From: Ilyonectria destructans
Taxonomy: Eukaryota > Ascomycota > Sordariomycetes > Hypocreales > Nectriaceae
Length of the DNA stretch: 64,000 nucleotides
Reading direction: 5' to 3'
Assembly (NCBI GenBank): GCA_020740775.1
Contig: JAHEWK010000004.1
Span: 434,001-498,000, forward strand
In this document: one piece after another, positions 19,380 through 29,907 of the stretch
How positions within the stretch are numbered: position 1 is the first letter of the stretch
How the letters are laid out: every line of letters begins with the position of its first letter
The notes under the pieces: generated by a model
What the model was told of the DNA's origin: nothing
The model's database searches: none
Seen by the model: only the letters and a program-made list of their open reading frames with translations
Made by a program: the position numbers and the translations under genes

Positions 19380-20147
19380 TGCAAAATATCGGGAATAAGC
19401 TGAGAATGAAAAAAGAAGGCTACAGCATGAAAGATGCGACGCGTGCTAGAATTGTTCTTCGGGATCTTATGCACTGGGGAACTCAAACGATGAGGGTATC
19501 AACTCTTGATATTTATCAGGCCATAATACCCCACTCTTAGGCCTTCGTTTAGCCGCAGGCCGAAATTGCCGAGTAGTCTGGGAATTGCCGAGTAGCTTGG
19601 AGAGGTCGTCTCGAGGAGGTGTAGATCATGCCCGTTTAACTGCAGTCTCTGTGCGACCACTCGCCAATTTGTACTTAGTTCAGTAATGCGGAAACGCCCA
19701 CCTGTCGGCTTCCTGGAATCGGATTCCCAGTTTGGATTCCGACGTCGTACGCTTGTGGGAGCACATGTGTCCCCCTCCTCGGCCGTCTCTCTCTCCTCGG
19801 CGGCGTGGAGTGGTGATTCACGCGAGTTAGTCTATTCCGTAACCCCGCATTTCAACTGCTGCTTTGAAGTTGTATCCACTGCAATTCACGAATCAGAAGA
19901 GTCATTGCCACTTGGTTGCCGAAACTTGTGGGCTAGATGCGGGGGTTAGTTCAATGCGTGTCGATGGGTAAAGCGGAGAATCGATTCAGAGCTGACGTGT
20001 CAGCGCATATTGGCTCGTATTCCGTGATGAAAGCTCACTTCCTGTGGACTTGTGCAGCTCGAGGCGGCAAAAATAGAACCAACGGCAACCAACCGAGAGG
20101 AGATTTACAAAACAATGCGAAGCAATTCATGGCTGATGGCAAAAATG
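19380..20147. other. Intergenic, no gene seen
   Basis: The promoter side of the alcohol oxidase. It contains a direct pair of CCGAAATTGCCGAGTAG / GGAATTGCCGAGTAG around 19560-19597. Otherwise there are only short frames without motifs. Confidence 0.5.
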
Positions 20148-20221
20148 TGATTCCGCCCGGGCTCGAACCGGGGACCTTCTCGGTGTTAACGAGATGCCAT
20201 AACCAGCTAGACCACGGAACC
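20148..20221 (-). tRNA. tRNA-Val (anticodon AAC)
   Basis: On the minus strand a complete 74-nt cloverleaf can be drawn. The acceptor stem GGTTCCG pairs with CGGAATC (one G-U) and the discriminator is A. The anticodon stem is TCTCG/CGAGA around the loop TTAACAC, giving anticodon AAC for valine. The T arm is CCCGG-TTCGAGC-CCGGG. There is no intron. A run of five T just downstream (bases 20145-20141) is a typical RNA polymerase III terminator. It appears intact and functional. Confidence 0.95.
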
Positions 20222-20793
20222 CATTTGTGATGGTTGAAACTCGAATATGAGGTATATACCACAGGTGCAGTTTTGTTCCTCACCGAAGGTTGACAGACGA
20301 ATAAATTATCCACCCCGCTGGTGCTTCCCATCAAGGCCTTTGATAAGGTCACAGTAGAAGCCATTAATGTACCATCCCTTGTCTAATTTTGCCTTGCAAT
20401 CTATTCAAGCTTATCTAGACAGGAGTGGAATCCATGTTTCGTCACCTTTACTGGTAAGTCTTCTGAGGCGCTGAAACTTCCAGCAGATAATTGCGATTAC
20501 GTAGTATCTGTGTAGCAGACCATCCTATCCGTGGTCGCATGACGTTATGTGGGCGAGAAGAGAAGTAATTGAACGCCAACTACTTATCAACATAGCTTAT
20601 CAACTGCCGCCTTTTACCGCGCATGTCACCTCCTCCTCTTATAGGCATCCTCCACGGTGCAGTCTGTGTCCCTGTTAACCCTTTCCCAACATCACTTCCC
20701 ATCAAGTCGCCGAACCTCCACTTCATTATCACAGGAGCCAAGAGCATTTTTTCAACATGTAATGCTGCTACACCCAAGCTCCTGTCACAAAGC
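20222..20793. other. Intergenic, no gene seen
   Basis: Between tRNA-Val and the 3' end of the MFS permease. No recognisable coding or repeat signal. Confidence 0.5.
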
Positions 20794-22449
20794 CTAAGTC
20801 TCGTACCGGTAGTCCGGAGCTTTATCCGCATCGCCACCCATATCGACCGACACACCAGCTTCGGGTTTCCCATAACGTCTGTCTCTCTTACTATTCTCTC
20901 GATATAGTAAGAAACTCATAAGTGCTGCTGAAATTGCCGTGACAAATGTCAAGGTACTTGATACAACGTTACCCATCAGATAATAAGGGGCATCCGACTT
21001 TGGGTAAATGTTGGAGGCTGCCACGCCTACTGCATGAGTAACAGCAATGACAATGCCAATTCCAACACCTGCCTTGGTGTCGCCAGCAAAGGTGGACGCA
21101 ATCCAGGTCAGAACAATTGGAAATGCCATATACGTGCCCTACGTAATGGGTACAAGGAACAGTCAGCATGTTGTCAACGAAAGAGGTTGAAAAACTCACC
21201 GTAACAGCAAGGAAACAAGTTATATATCTTGCCGTCTCGTTGCGCAGAGTTCCAAGTAAGATGTACCCAATCCCAGAAGTCAACCCTCCAATAATGATGG
21301 GTATCCCTCGCACACGAAAGCGGTCCGACAGTGTCGCCGTAATCAGAAGAGTGCAGTAGGCTGTAGCGTATACAGGAGCCGTCATGAGGTTGGCCGTAAC
21401 GGAATGGAAACCGAGATCTTTGATAATAGTCGGGAGGAATACAGCCGCCACCGCAAGCGACAGGGAAAGCCCAGAGTAAATGAGGACAAAGAGATATAGG
21501 CGGACATCTTTGAACGCCCTACAGTTGGTCAGTAGTGATAAAGGGCCTAGTTAGGTAGAACTGACTCTTTGACTTGAGCCATGCTGATCCCGCCGTCCTC
21601 GTTTTTGGTAAATCTGTTTCGCCGGCTGAGAATGATTTCATATTCCTCATCTGTAAACCAGTGAGACCTTTCCGCCTCGGGGCGTCCGGGCAAAATATAC
21701 AACGTCAAGAAACCAACGACAATTGTAGGTAAGCCTTCAATAATGAAGAGTGCCTGCCACGGAGCGATCGCCATACCTTGTGCCAGCCCCATTCCGTACG
21801 CAATAAGCCCAGATATAACACCACTAAGGGCGCTCATCCCAGCGTATGCCGCAATGCGTAGTGATAGCTCAGACTTGAGGTACCAGAAACTGAGATAGAG
21901 TGCGCAGCCGGGGGCGAAAGAAGCCTCGAACACTCCCAGGAAAAACCGCACAGCAGCAAGTCCAGCACCATTTGTGCATGAAGCCTGAAGGCTGCTGACC
22001 GCTCCCCAGCCTATGGCGCAAGCACCTAGCCAAGTGGATGGCTTGAAGACTTTTAACATCAAGCCTCCGACAGTCCCAAAAACGACAGTCCCGACATAGA
22101 AGGATGCGGACGCGAGTTGATACTGGCCGCTGGTGAGGCCGATGTCGCTTTCGAGGCCGATGTTTCGAGCATTTCCCATATTGCTCCTGCCAGGAATGAT
22201 GTTAGCTTTTTTTCTTGGACTTTGAATAGTTGAGAGAAGATGTTGGGATTGGATGGCTTACCTATCGATATATGACAGTAAATACAGAAGCATGATCCAA
22301 GGGAGAATTGTCCGATCAAGCTTGCGAACAAGACGACGCTCCTTGTCAGCATCTGGGATGAATGGAGCAGTGACTGTATCTTTAGCTTCTGCTACATTGC
22401 CATTCTCGAGATGCAAGGACGAGCCTGGCTTTTCGGTTGGATTATCCAT
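20794..22449 (-). CDS. MFS permease, anion:cation symporter (Dal5/Tna1-like) family
   Basis: Four exons, 22449-22262, 22186-21566, 21518-21200 and 21138-20794, join in phase to 490 residues. After a polar N-terminus comes LDRTILPWIMLLYLLSYIDR-SNMGNA, the hallmark first helix and loop of the fungal ACS family. About twelve transmembrane helices follow, with a central cytoplasmic loop (EAERSHWFTDEEYEIILSRR) and the late GTYMAFPIVLTWIA helix. Members carry allantoate, nicotinate, pantothenate and other organic anions into the cell with protons. Its start faces the lactonase gene across a 687-bp divergent promoter, which suggests joint regulation and an anionic or lactone-derived substrate (inference). 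Confidence 0.88.
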
Positions 22450-22570
22450 TGCTTTGGACGCTTCTTGTCTTTGGGTTTAGTCGATACTGAACCAAGACTC
22501 TCGAATCTGGGGTAACCAGAAGGCGTTTGGCCTTTATACTTACATTTCCCATGATGAAGACGACAGAGCT

Positions 22571-22597
22571 ATCCGGGGTATTCCTCTTACCCCGGAT
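22571..22597. promoter_or_regulatory. Perfect 10-bp inverted repeat in the permease/lactonase divergent promoter
   Basis: The arms ATCCGGGGTA and TACCCCGGAT are exact inverses around the 7-bp spacer TTCCTCT. They contain inverted CGG/CCG triplets of the kind bound by Zn2Cys6 dimers and resemble, without matching, the reported quinate-activator site GGRTAARYRYTTATCC. The position is 122 bp upstream of the permease ATG and 540 bp upstream of the lactonase ATG. The rest of 22450-23136 shows no gene. The operator role is inferred. Confidence 0.45.
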
Positions 22598-23136
22598 TAT
22601 AGTGGAGTTTCGGGAATGGTCCGACGCTCTCCATTCCCCTCGGAACTGATACGTTCTGCCTGGGAGATCATGTGCTCATGTTAGGTGGGTTTCAATATCG
22701 GCAACGCTTGATTTAATGTACCAGATTGGTTCGAAGGGTCTTCGGGATGAAAATGCACCAACGTGGCCGGCTCTTCGTGTTGAGGCCACCCTGTGAACAG
22801 GATGGAGTTGTAGTAGCCGGGCCAACTCCGCGTTCCCTGTTTCGGGGAAATACCGTCTAACTTGCGCAATACGGAGTCTGCCCGCTTTGCTTGAAGACAT
22901 GGTACGAAATACCATGGTCAAGAAGACGAAGAGCACTAGAACATTGTGAGACGGAGAAATCCCGTCTGCCCACGAACGGAGTCCGCCCGCTTCCAGATCA
23001 CCAATCATTCAGGCATTAATACGCGATGCGAAAGCCGTTGAATCCCATGGCCCGCTGAACATCTGATAAAAAGGATATATTAAAACTTCGTTCAATTTTC
23101 TTTTTTACTTTTTTCCCAATCCCCTCCACTTTCGAA

Positions 23137-24054
23137 ATGTTCTCGCCATGTTGGTGCAAACCGCCTCGGGTATTGACACCAATGCCACTCACCACTCTAC
23201 CCGCACTATACCGTACCATTGGTTCATCTGAGCATTCCATGAATCAAAAAAGGGGCCGCAAGCTTGACAGTTTTCTAGAAGGCCCGGTGGTTGTTGGCAA
23301 TACCCTGTACTTGACCGACATTCCCTATGGACGCATTTTCGCAGTGGATATTGATTCCAACGATTGGACTCTCGTCATTCAATATGATGGGGAGCCAAAT
23401 GGCTTGGCATGGGACTGTAATCGGAAGAAGTTAATTATTGCCGATTTTAAACAAGGAATATTATCTTTGGACCCTGTCACCAAAGAAATATTGACAGTCA
23501 TGGACCGATTCAACGGGGAACGCCTCAAAGGGCCAAACGACCTGTTGATAGCTCCGGATGGCAGCATCATCTTTACTGACCAAGGAATGAGTGGTCTCCA
23601 GGACCCAAGCGGAAAGGTCTACCGTCTTCATCGGGACAATCGTGTCGATGTTCTCCTTCGCAACTGTCCATCACCAAACGGCTTAGTTCTTGATCTTTCA
23701 GGCACTAGTCTTTTCGTCGCGATGACGAGAGACAACAGCGTTTGGCTAGCCCCTTTATACCCAGACGGCAGTGTGCAGAGAACGGGTCGATTTTCTAGCT
23801 ATTATGGGGTAGGTGGACCGGATGGGATGGCCACAGATGAGGAAGGAAATGTTTTTGTTGCACATTCAACTTTGGGAACGGTGTTTGTTCATTATAAGGA
23901 TGGCACTCCTCGGGCGCAGATTGTGACAAAGGGTATAGGCTGCGGCACAACCAATCTGACATGGGGGGGCTCGGACTTGAAGACTTTGTTTATAGTTGAA
24001 AGTGAGTCTGGATCCGTGCTAACGTTGGAATGGCACTGCAGAGGGAAGTTGTGA
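23137..24054 (+). CDS. SMP-30/gluconolactonase-like lactonase
   Basis: A single exon of 305 residues. It is a six-bladed propeller of the SMP-30/gluconolactonase/luciferin-regenerating family: FLEGP (first metal-ligand Glu, about residue 48), GEPNGLAWD, KGPNDLLIAPDGSIIFTDQG (ligand Asn and blade core) and GGPDGMATDEEGNVFVAHS (ligand Asp). Such enzymes open sugar or related lactones in a metal-dependent way. The start at 23137 is chosen because PPRVLTPMPLTTLP aligns with the usual N-terminus; an in-frame ATG at 23182 is possible. There is no signal peptide, so it is probably cytosolic. It is divergent with the ACS permease and may act on the molecule that permease imports. Confidence 0.82.
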   Translation: MFSPCWCKPPRVLTPMPLTTLPALYRTIGSSEHSMNQKRGRKLDSFLEGPVVVGNTLYLTDIPYGRIFAVDIDSNDWTLVIQYDGEPNGLAWDCNRKKLIIADFKQGILSLDPVTKEILTVMDRFNGERLKGPNDLLIAPDGSIIFTDQGMSGLQDPSGKVYRLHRDNRVDVLLRNCPSPNGLVLDLSGTSLFVAMTRDNSVWLAPLYPDGSVQRTGRFSSYYGVGGPDGMATDEEGNVFVAHSTLGTVFVHYKDGTPRAQIVTKGIGCGTTNLTWGGSDLKTLFIVESESGSVLTLEWHCRGKL

Positions 24055-24300
24055 ATAAGAAAACAAGTCTAACCAGAACTTGGAGAATATGAACTCCACC
24101 GTGTCGACGTACGCAGCTCCTTTAGGTTTTTAGCGACAGGGCCACCCATGATCTCGGCCACTTCACGCTGGAGTGCACGGTATAGCCGAGGTCTCGAATT
24201 GATAGGGCCAAATCGTCCCTTTATAGACTTTCGACATACCCTATAGAATTCGATTCAACCTGTTCTACCTTTTACAATACAATTGTGAAAGCATTGGTCC

Positions 24301-26845
24301 TCAGACGTGTTGCCCAGTATCGGATGGAGCCTCCATGGGTAACCTTTGATGATTGATTCGCTCCTTGTATGCCCGAAAAAGCTCAGTTCGCATCAACTCT
24401 CGTGGAGCCTTCCTGCCTGTGAATAGCTCAAACTGCCTGATACCCTGCTCTGGAAACACTTGTAGACCATCGATAGCAATCCAGCCGCTATCACTCAAAT
24501 TTCGAACCTGCTTTAGGAGTGAGGTTTCGCCTGCCGCCAAGCAAAGCTGTGAGGGGCCTAGTTAGTTCAATTAGAACGTGTAAATTTGAAGATGAACGCA
24601 CCTCGAAAGCAACGCCACCATTGGGACTCTCAAGCCAATGAGCCGGAAGGCTCGTGTCCACAGAAGGCTTGCCATTGATATTTTCCACAGCAACACAAGA
24701 GACAACTATCGTCGGCAGGTCGACGTCTGCCGGCCAAGGATCGGCCTTGGATGGCAAAATTCTGATCTTGGGGTTGCTCGTCATCAGATGATGGTTCGCG
24801 GCTCCAATATTGAAAGGACCCAGCGAGGATCCACTGTCACAACTCGAGCTGCTCGCAAAGGACTGCTCTCGGAATTGCGATGCCAACTCCTCTGCCTTTC
24901 TGAGCGTACGATTGTGTATGAAGATGGTCTGAATGCCAAGACGGATCAGTGCGTATGTAGCTGCCCGCGCCATCCCACCTGCGCCGATAATGAGCCCTGT
25001 GGTTCTGCGCTTGACTGCATTGATCGGTGAGAGGTTGAGGCGAACAAATCTGCAAATCCCTATCCAGTCAGTATTTTCACCGTACAGCGCCACGATTTTC
25101 CCTGCGCGATTCTTTTCGAGCAAAGAGTCTGCCTTTAGGGATCGAAGCGGTAGCACGGTATTGACAGCTCCAATTGCTCGGGCTTCACGGCTCATCTGGT
25201 CCACGACATGAATAACCTGGGTTTTGAAAGGGGCCGTAATGCTTGCACCTCCAAAATTTTCATCTTGTAAAAGGCTTTCAAATGTTGAATCTTGTAAGGT
25301 TTTGTACTCATGTGGCATGCCGCAAAACCTGAGGGCGGCATTGTGCATCGAAGGTGCTAGATTCCGGGACACATTTCCACCGTAAATACCGAAAGTCATC
25401 CGATCCATTAAAAATGATGCGTATATAGCACTTTGAGCCTCTGGTACTGTGAGATGGGAGGTAGAGCCGCACTCTGGTGCTAGTGAACGTATTAAAGGAA
25501 GGGTGACTGGGGTGAAAGTTGGATTGAAGAAGCGAGACATTCGCCCCAAGCGTCCGGTGTTGTAAGCAATCAACGGGATGCTGCAATGTCCTGACTGTTT
25601 TACAGTATTCATAAAATGTTGCACCGAGAAGTTGTCTGCCATTGACGTAGCCTCTTGACACAGCTGGACAAGGTCGCAGCCCAGTTGTTCAGCCAGCCGA
25701 AGTTTGACCAGGCGCTCAGGGCTATCCCACCCGTTTATCCCGGGATCGCGATCGAAGTAATGGGCAATTATCTTTGTTGATCCCTTTGCTGCGACAAGAT
25801 TTTCAATTCTCTCAGGATTGCAACTAAGATCGACACAAAGATATTCTGGTGCAAGCCGTAATCCATGGTGAAGCATGTCGAAGTAGGCATTTTCCGTAGA
25901 TGGGGTCTCTGCAGCATGACCCGGCTCATCAGGCAATCGGACATGAAAGATGATTGGAAGATGGATAGATCTCCGGGCGCGGTAAAAGTGTCGGCTGAGA
26001 CGATTGGCTGCAGAGTTGTCAAATCCCTTGTCATTCTCGCATACATCTGAGAAGGATATAAGCAGCTCAAGTGCATCTGCCACTATGTCGACACCTCGGA
26101 GTTTGGAGCTGGTACTGGCAAATGTTGAGAGAGGTAGCGATAGTGCGTACGTGTACGGTCTTGACTCTGGTGATGGCGACGGCAGAGAATTGCAGGTTTC
26201 ATATTCAGTGCGGGGCCCTCGTCTTGTGATGGCATATATGAGCTGCAGAAAATCATGCTCCATATGTTTTAGCGAGAGAGATTTCGGGGATTCATCGCCC
26301 GAATGAGTACTGGGGTAGTCCGAGAGATTATAAAACTCAAAGTTTGATAACGCTCGATAAGTTGGGCAACTGAGGCGAATCAGACGAGATATAGTCTCAG
26401 CATCCCAGATACGGAGGTGTTTTTGAATTCCCTGCTCGTCTCTGAGAATGTAGATGATTGGATGGCTTTCCATATACTCCAAGAACCAGGTCTGAGCTGT
26501 CCCCTCGACAACCCCGGGGCCACAAGCGATAACGGCATGAGTCTGGTTTTCGGAGAGCATAGATCGCATCACTCTCAACTCTTCTTGCCGATATTGGGCG
26601 ACGCCGTGAGCAGACTTGTGGGCTGCCCTGGAAAACCCCGTGGCCTGGTAGAAGTGCTGATCGGCATCAACAAGGCGGAATCCGAGGGCGCTGGACGCCA
26701 TGACGGCTAGGGTTGACGTGCCGGTGCCGCGGATGCCAATAAGCACAATGGATGCGTTTTTATCATAGCTGCGGGAAGTCGTGGGATTAGAGGTAGCTGG
26801 CATGGCATCTTTAGTTCGATCTGCCAAGGTGGATGCGATGGGCAT
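24301..26845 (-). CDS. Quinate-repressor-like protein (QutR/Qa-1S type)
   Basis: Two exons, 26845-24602 and 24546-24301, give 829 residues. Domain order matches the C-terminal three-fifths of the AROM enzyme: shikimate-kinase-like, type I dehydroquinase-like, shikimate-dehydrogenase-like. The kinase P-loop reads GIRGTGTST, so the usual Lys is Thr. In the dehydroquinase-like part KIIAHYFD has Phe where the catalytic His is expected, and DLVQL has Gln where the Schiff-base Lys is expected. The dehydrogenase-like part keeps the NAD fold ([13 protein letters not shown]) and a C-terminal [15 protein letters not shown]. Lost catalysis with retained fold is known for fungal quinate repressors, which sense pathway intermediates and inhibit the activator. 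It diverges from the activator gene across 503 bp. The start could also be the ATG at residue 15. Confidence 0.85.
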
Positions 26846-27348
26846 GCTCTCTGTCTCGGTAGTTGTGGATGCTGTGTAGATAGAGTCTTGATGACTTGAA
26901 GAGGTTGGACAAGAGGCAAATGAGAGTATCTGTCACGAAATAAGAGAGAGGGCCAATTCCTTGACAAAGTCGAAAGTGGATTGGAAGTCAAGATCGACCT
27001 GGAGAGAAGAGAAGCTCGATGTGGGGTTGGCATGTACGAGCTATCTCAATTCTGACGAATTGCAAACGGGCGGAATTGACTTTTCCCGCCCTCGATCTCT
27101 TGATCCCCGCATTATTCAAACCTTGTAGCGAGTCTCGGTAAGGACCAGGGCCGATCGACCCGAATCTTTGACGGTGGAGATCCCATCTTGATTCTTTCAT
27201 GTTGGCAAGCCAAGACAGACAGACATTTCACCGCACGATTCTGTGGCTTTCTGCGCTCACAGTATTCTATCTGCATCAATTACTACGACGAACAAATGCC
27301 CGCGTCTAGTGTTGGCGAAGCTGCCCACCCCCACAACCAGTATTGACC
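26846..27348. promoter_or_regulatory. Divergent promoter of repressor and activator
   Basis: A 503-bp region between the two start codons. By eye I find no copy of the published quinate-activator palindrome GGRTAARYRYTTATCC here. No gene is contained in it. Confidence 0.5.
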
Positions 27349-29907
27349 ATGGATAAAGCCAACCTTGTCAACAAGCATCGTCAGGAAATCGACCCGCCTT
27401 TGCCTGGATCTACCGATAGAAAACACCGAAAGAGGCCACGGAATGAACCCGATGACGCCTCGACGAGGACGTACGAAAAGACGCGAACAAGAGTCTCGCG
27501 CGCATGCAATCCTTGCCGCGCCCGAAAAGATCGATGTGACGGCCAGCGCCCTTCTTGCCGGTCTTGCGTAGGTGCGGGCCGGACTTGCAACTATGAGCCT
27601 TCGAAAAAGCGCGGGCTTCCGGCAGGTTACGTTCGGTCTTTGGAGATTCTCTTGGGCTTGGTCTTCTGCACTATCGAGGGAAGCGAATTGTGCGTCTCGT
27701 CTATCCTTGACAGCGAAGCAACGAGCTCGGCCGTGTGTTTCAGACCTCCTGCTGGTGGACAGCGAACGGCGGAGGATTTGTTAAATGCCTGGCGGAAGAG
27801 CACTGTGTCTCGACAAATCGAACGCCTGCTCGTTCCGAATGATGCTATCGAGGATGAGGACGAATCCACAGATACCTTTGACGACAGAGTGGCTCAAGGT
27901 CTCGTGGCTATAGCAACCACGCATCATGTCAATGATGCGTCTAGCCTCGATGTTGTATTAGAGGATGCTCCAAACCACATCAATGCCGATGCAACCTCCT
28001 TGCATAACGCGCCAGTAGACCTCTACTCCGATTCAAATACCTCGCCACGGCCCAAGACAGATATATCTCCTAGAACCGGCCACATGCAACTTCCTCCTCA
28101 CTGGTCACATCTGTTGGACCTATACTTTGCAAATACACATTGCTGGTTCCCCATTTCTCAAAAGCACGATTTACTACGCGCGGCACACATGCTAGCTAAT
28201 AACACGAAAGCCCCCAGGTTGCCTGATGCACTTTCCCGAGGAGACTGTGCATTTCTCTGGGCGGTTCTGGGATATTTGTCGCACCAAAGCGACCGCTTAA
28301 ATGATCGCACTGACTCTTCTCCAAACCAACGTTACACACAACGCTTATGCACCACCGCAAAGGACCTCATTTCCGACGAAGAAGAGGAGTACCAACTTGG
28401 ACATGTCCGTGCCCTATTAGTGTTGGCCCTTCTTCAGGTAGATCGTGGCTCTTGGGATTCCGCATGGGTCGTTGTTGGCCGGGCTGTCTCTATAGCTACT
28501 TGCCTCGGCGTTCTGCCCATGGCTCTCAGACAGGCACCCATACGCACCGATGACGGGGCCAAAAGAGTGCTCCTTGGATGTTTCATCTTGGAAACACAAA
28601 TCGCATCTCGGTTACGAAGGCGGCCATACTTTCAGCGGTCGGACATACAAGCTATCGGGCTTCTACAAACGGATGGGATGGAAGAGTGGGAATCATGGCA
28701 GCCAATTTTCGAGCCCAGCCAGCGCCAATTGAATCAAAATAACCCGGACCGAAATATTCCAGGGCACGTCTTGAGCATTTTCAACTGTTTCGCTGAACTC
28801 ATGGGCTTTCTCAATGATCTCTTGAGGCCACCCGAAGGAATGTCGTCGAGAACTTGGCTCCAGGAAATTGCCCACAACTTTCAAACTTGGAAACAGGGAC
28901 TGCCTTTACCATGTCAAGTTCCTTCCTATAAATGCGCGTCACCCCAGCTGCTGAATTTGCATATTGCCACCCACAGCATTTCAGAGGCTATAAGAGTCGA
29001 AGAGTTGGCACTCACCGGTGCAGTGACACGACATGCCTTCAGCAATACGCGGAGCTCCATCCATGATCTAGACAGAATGCTACAAGATCCCACCCACAAT
29101 GTGGGATCTCTTACTATCTCGCCTACGGTTAAAGCCTACCTTTATACTTTTGATCAATCCTTGGAACTCCAACAACAGTTCAGTGGAGATCCTATCACGA
29201 AAGACCAAATATCATCACTGCGAGCTTTCCTTGGTAAACTAGAAGGAGTATTTCAGAAACCTGCAACTCCTCTAAACATGGATTGGGAGGGATTATTGAG
29301 AACGAGAGTAAACGGCGGTGCCGCAGACACCTCAATAGGCGATAACTTCAGCAAGACGACACAATTTTCCCCATTTGACATACAGGTGGCTTCTTTGACC
29401 CCAGTCTCGTTAGGAGTTTCAGTTGGGAAGGAAGGAGGGCGTTTCCAACAACCACTTGCACCTTATTTTGAACCTACCTTACAACCAAGAGGACTTGAAG
29501 GCTCAGAGACACCTCAAACAGCGACTTCTGAACAAGCATTGGAGAGGCGGCATAGCGTGAGGATCGAAAGGTTATTCAGCCAAAAGGATGAAATGGGCGA
29601 GCATACAGGTGAAACGAAAGTAAATGAAGCGCTGCCAGTACTTGACCTGGATGGTGGTTGCGTATTGCCAGCCGATTCCCTGTCGAGTGAAATAGAAACA
29701 GACCCTCTGTTTGATAGCCTGGCCATATTAGACCAGGTTGACTGGTATGAATCCCCAAGTCCCTTTAAATCAGGGCTTCACTCCATTTCTAACATCCATC
29801 TTAGGTTAGCAAACGCTCCCGACTTTATGAGGCCCCTCGGAGTGTTTGGCGATTTCCCTCATGATCTCGAAAACTTCTTGGATGTAGAACCAAACTTGGA
29901 TAAATAA
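27349..29907 (+). CDS. Quinate-activator-like Zn2Cys6 transcription factor (QutA/Qa-1F type)
   Basis: A single exon of 852 residues from the ATG at 27349. The binuclear zinc cluster CNPCRARKDRCDGQRPSC continues to a final GRTC (spacing CX2CX6CX6CX2CX6C). It is followed directly by KKRGLPAGYVRSLEILLGLV, the signature linker of the quinate activator family. The middle region (HWSHLLDLYFANTHCWFPIS) is the fungal-specific transcription factor domain; the acidic C-terminus may activate. It should bind DNA as a dimer in the nucleus and turn on quinate-type catabolic genes unless held by the repressor. The pairing with a repressor-like neighbour supports the call. The target genes may differ here since no quinate enzymes are nearby. 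Confidence 0.85.
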   Translation: MDKANLVNKHRQEIDPPLPGSTDRKHRKRPRNEPDDASTRTYEKTRTRVSRACNPCRARKDRCDGQRPSCRSCVGAGRTCNYEPSKKRGLPAGYVRSLEILLGLVFCTIEGSELCVSSILDSEATSSAVCFRPPAGGQRTAEDLLNAWRKSTVSRQIERLLVPNDAIEDEDESTDTFDDRVAQGLVAIATTHHVNDASSLDVVLEDAPNHINADATSLHNAPVDLYSDSNTSPRPKTDISPRTGHMQLPPHWSHLLDLYFANTHCWFPISQKHDLLRAAHMLANNTKAPRLPDALSRGDCAFLWAVLGYLSHQSDRLNDRTDSSPNQRYTQRLCTTAKDLISDEEEEYQLGHVRALLVLALLQVDRGSWDSAWVVVGRAVSIATCLGVLPMALRQAPIRTDDGAKRVLLGCFILETQIASRLRRRPYFQRSDIQAIGLLQTDGMEEWESWQPIFEPSQRQLNQNNPDRNIPGHVLSIFNCFAELMGFLNDLLRPPEGMSSRTWLQEIAHNFQTWKQGLPLPCQVPSYKCASPQLLNLHIATHSISEAIRVEELALTGAVTRHAFSNTRSSIHDLDRMLQDPTHNVGSLTISPTVKAYLYTFDQSLELQQQFSGDPITKDQISSLRAFLGKLEGVFQKPATPLNMDWEGLLRTRVNGGAADTSIGDNFSKTTQFSPFDIQVASLTPVSLGVSVGKEGGRFQQPLAPYFEPTLQPRGLEGSETPQTATSEQALERRHSVRIERLFSQKDEMGEHTGETKVNEALPVLDLDGGCVLPADSLSSEIETDPLFDSLAILDQVDWYESPSPFKSGLHSISNIHLRLANAPDFMRPLGVFGDFPHDLENFLDVEPNLDK

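Noticed and set aside
24301..26845. An active AROM-type or shikimate dehydrogenase enzyme
   Set aside because: The kinase Lys and the dehydroquinase His and Lys are replaced, and the two N-terminal AROM domains are absent, which fits a repressor.
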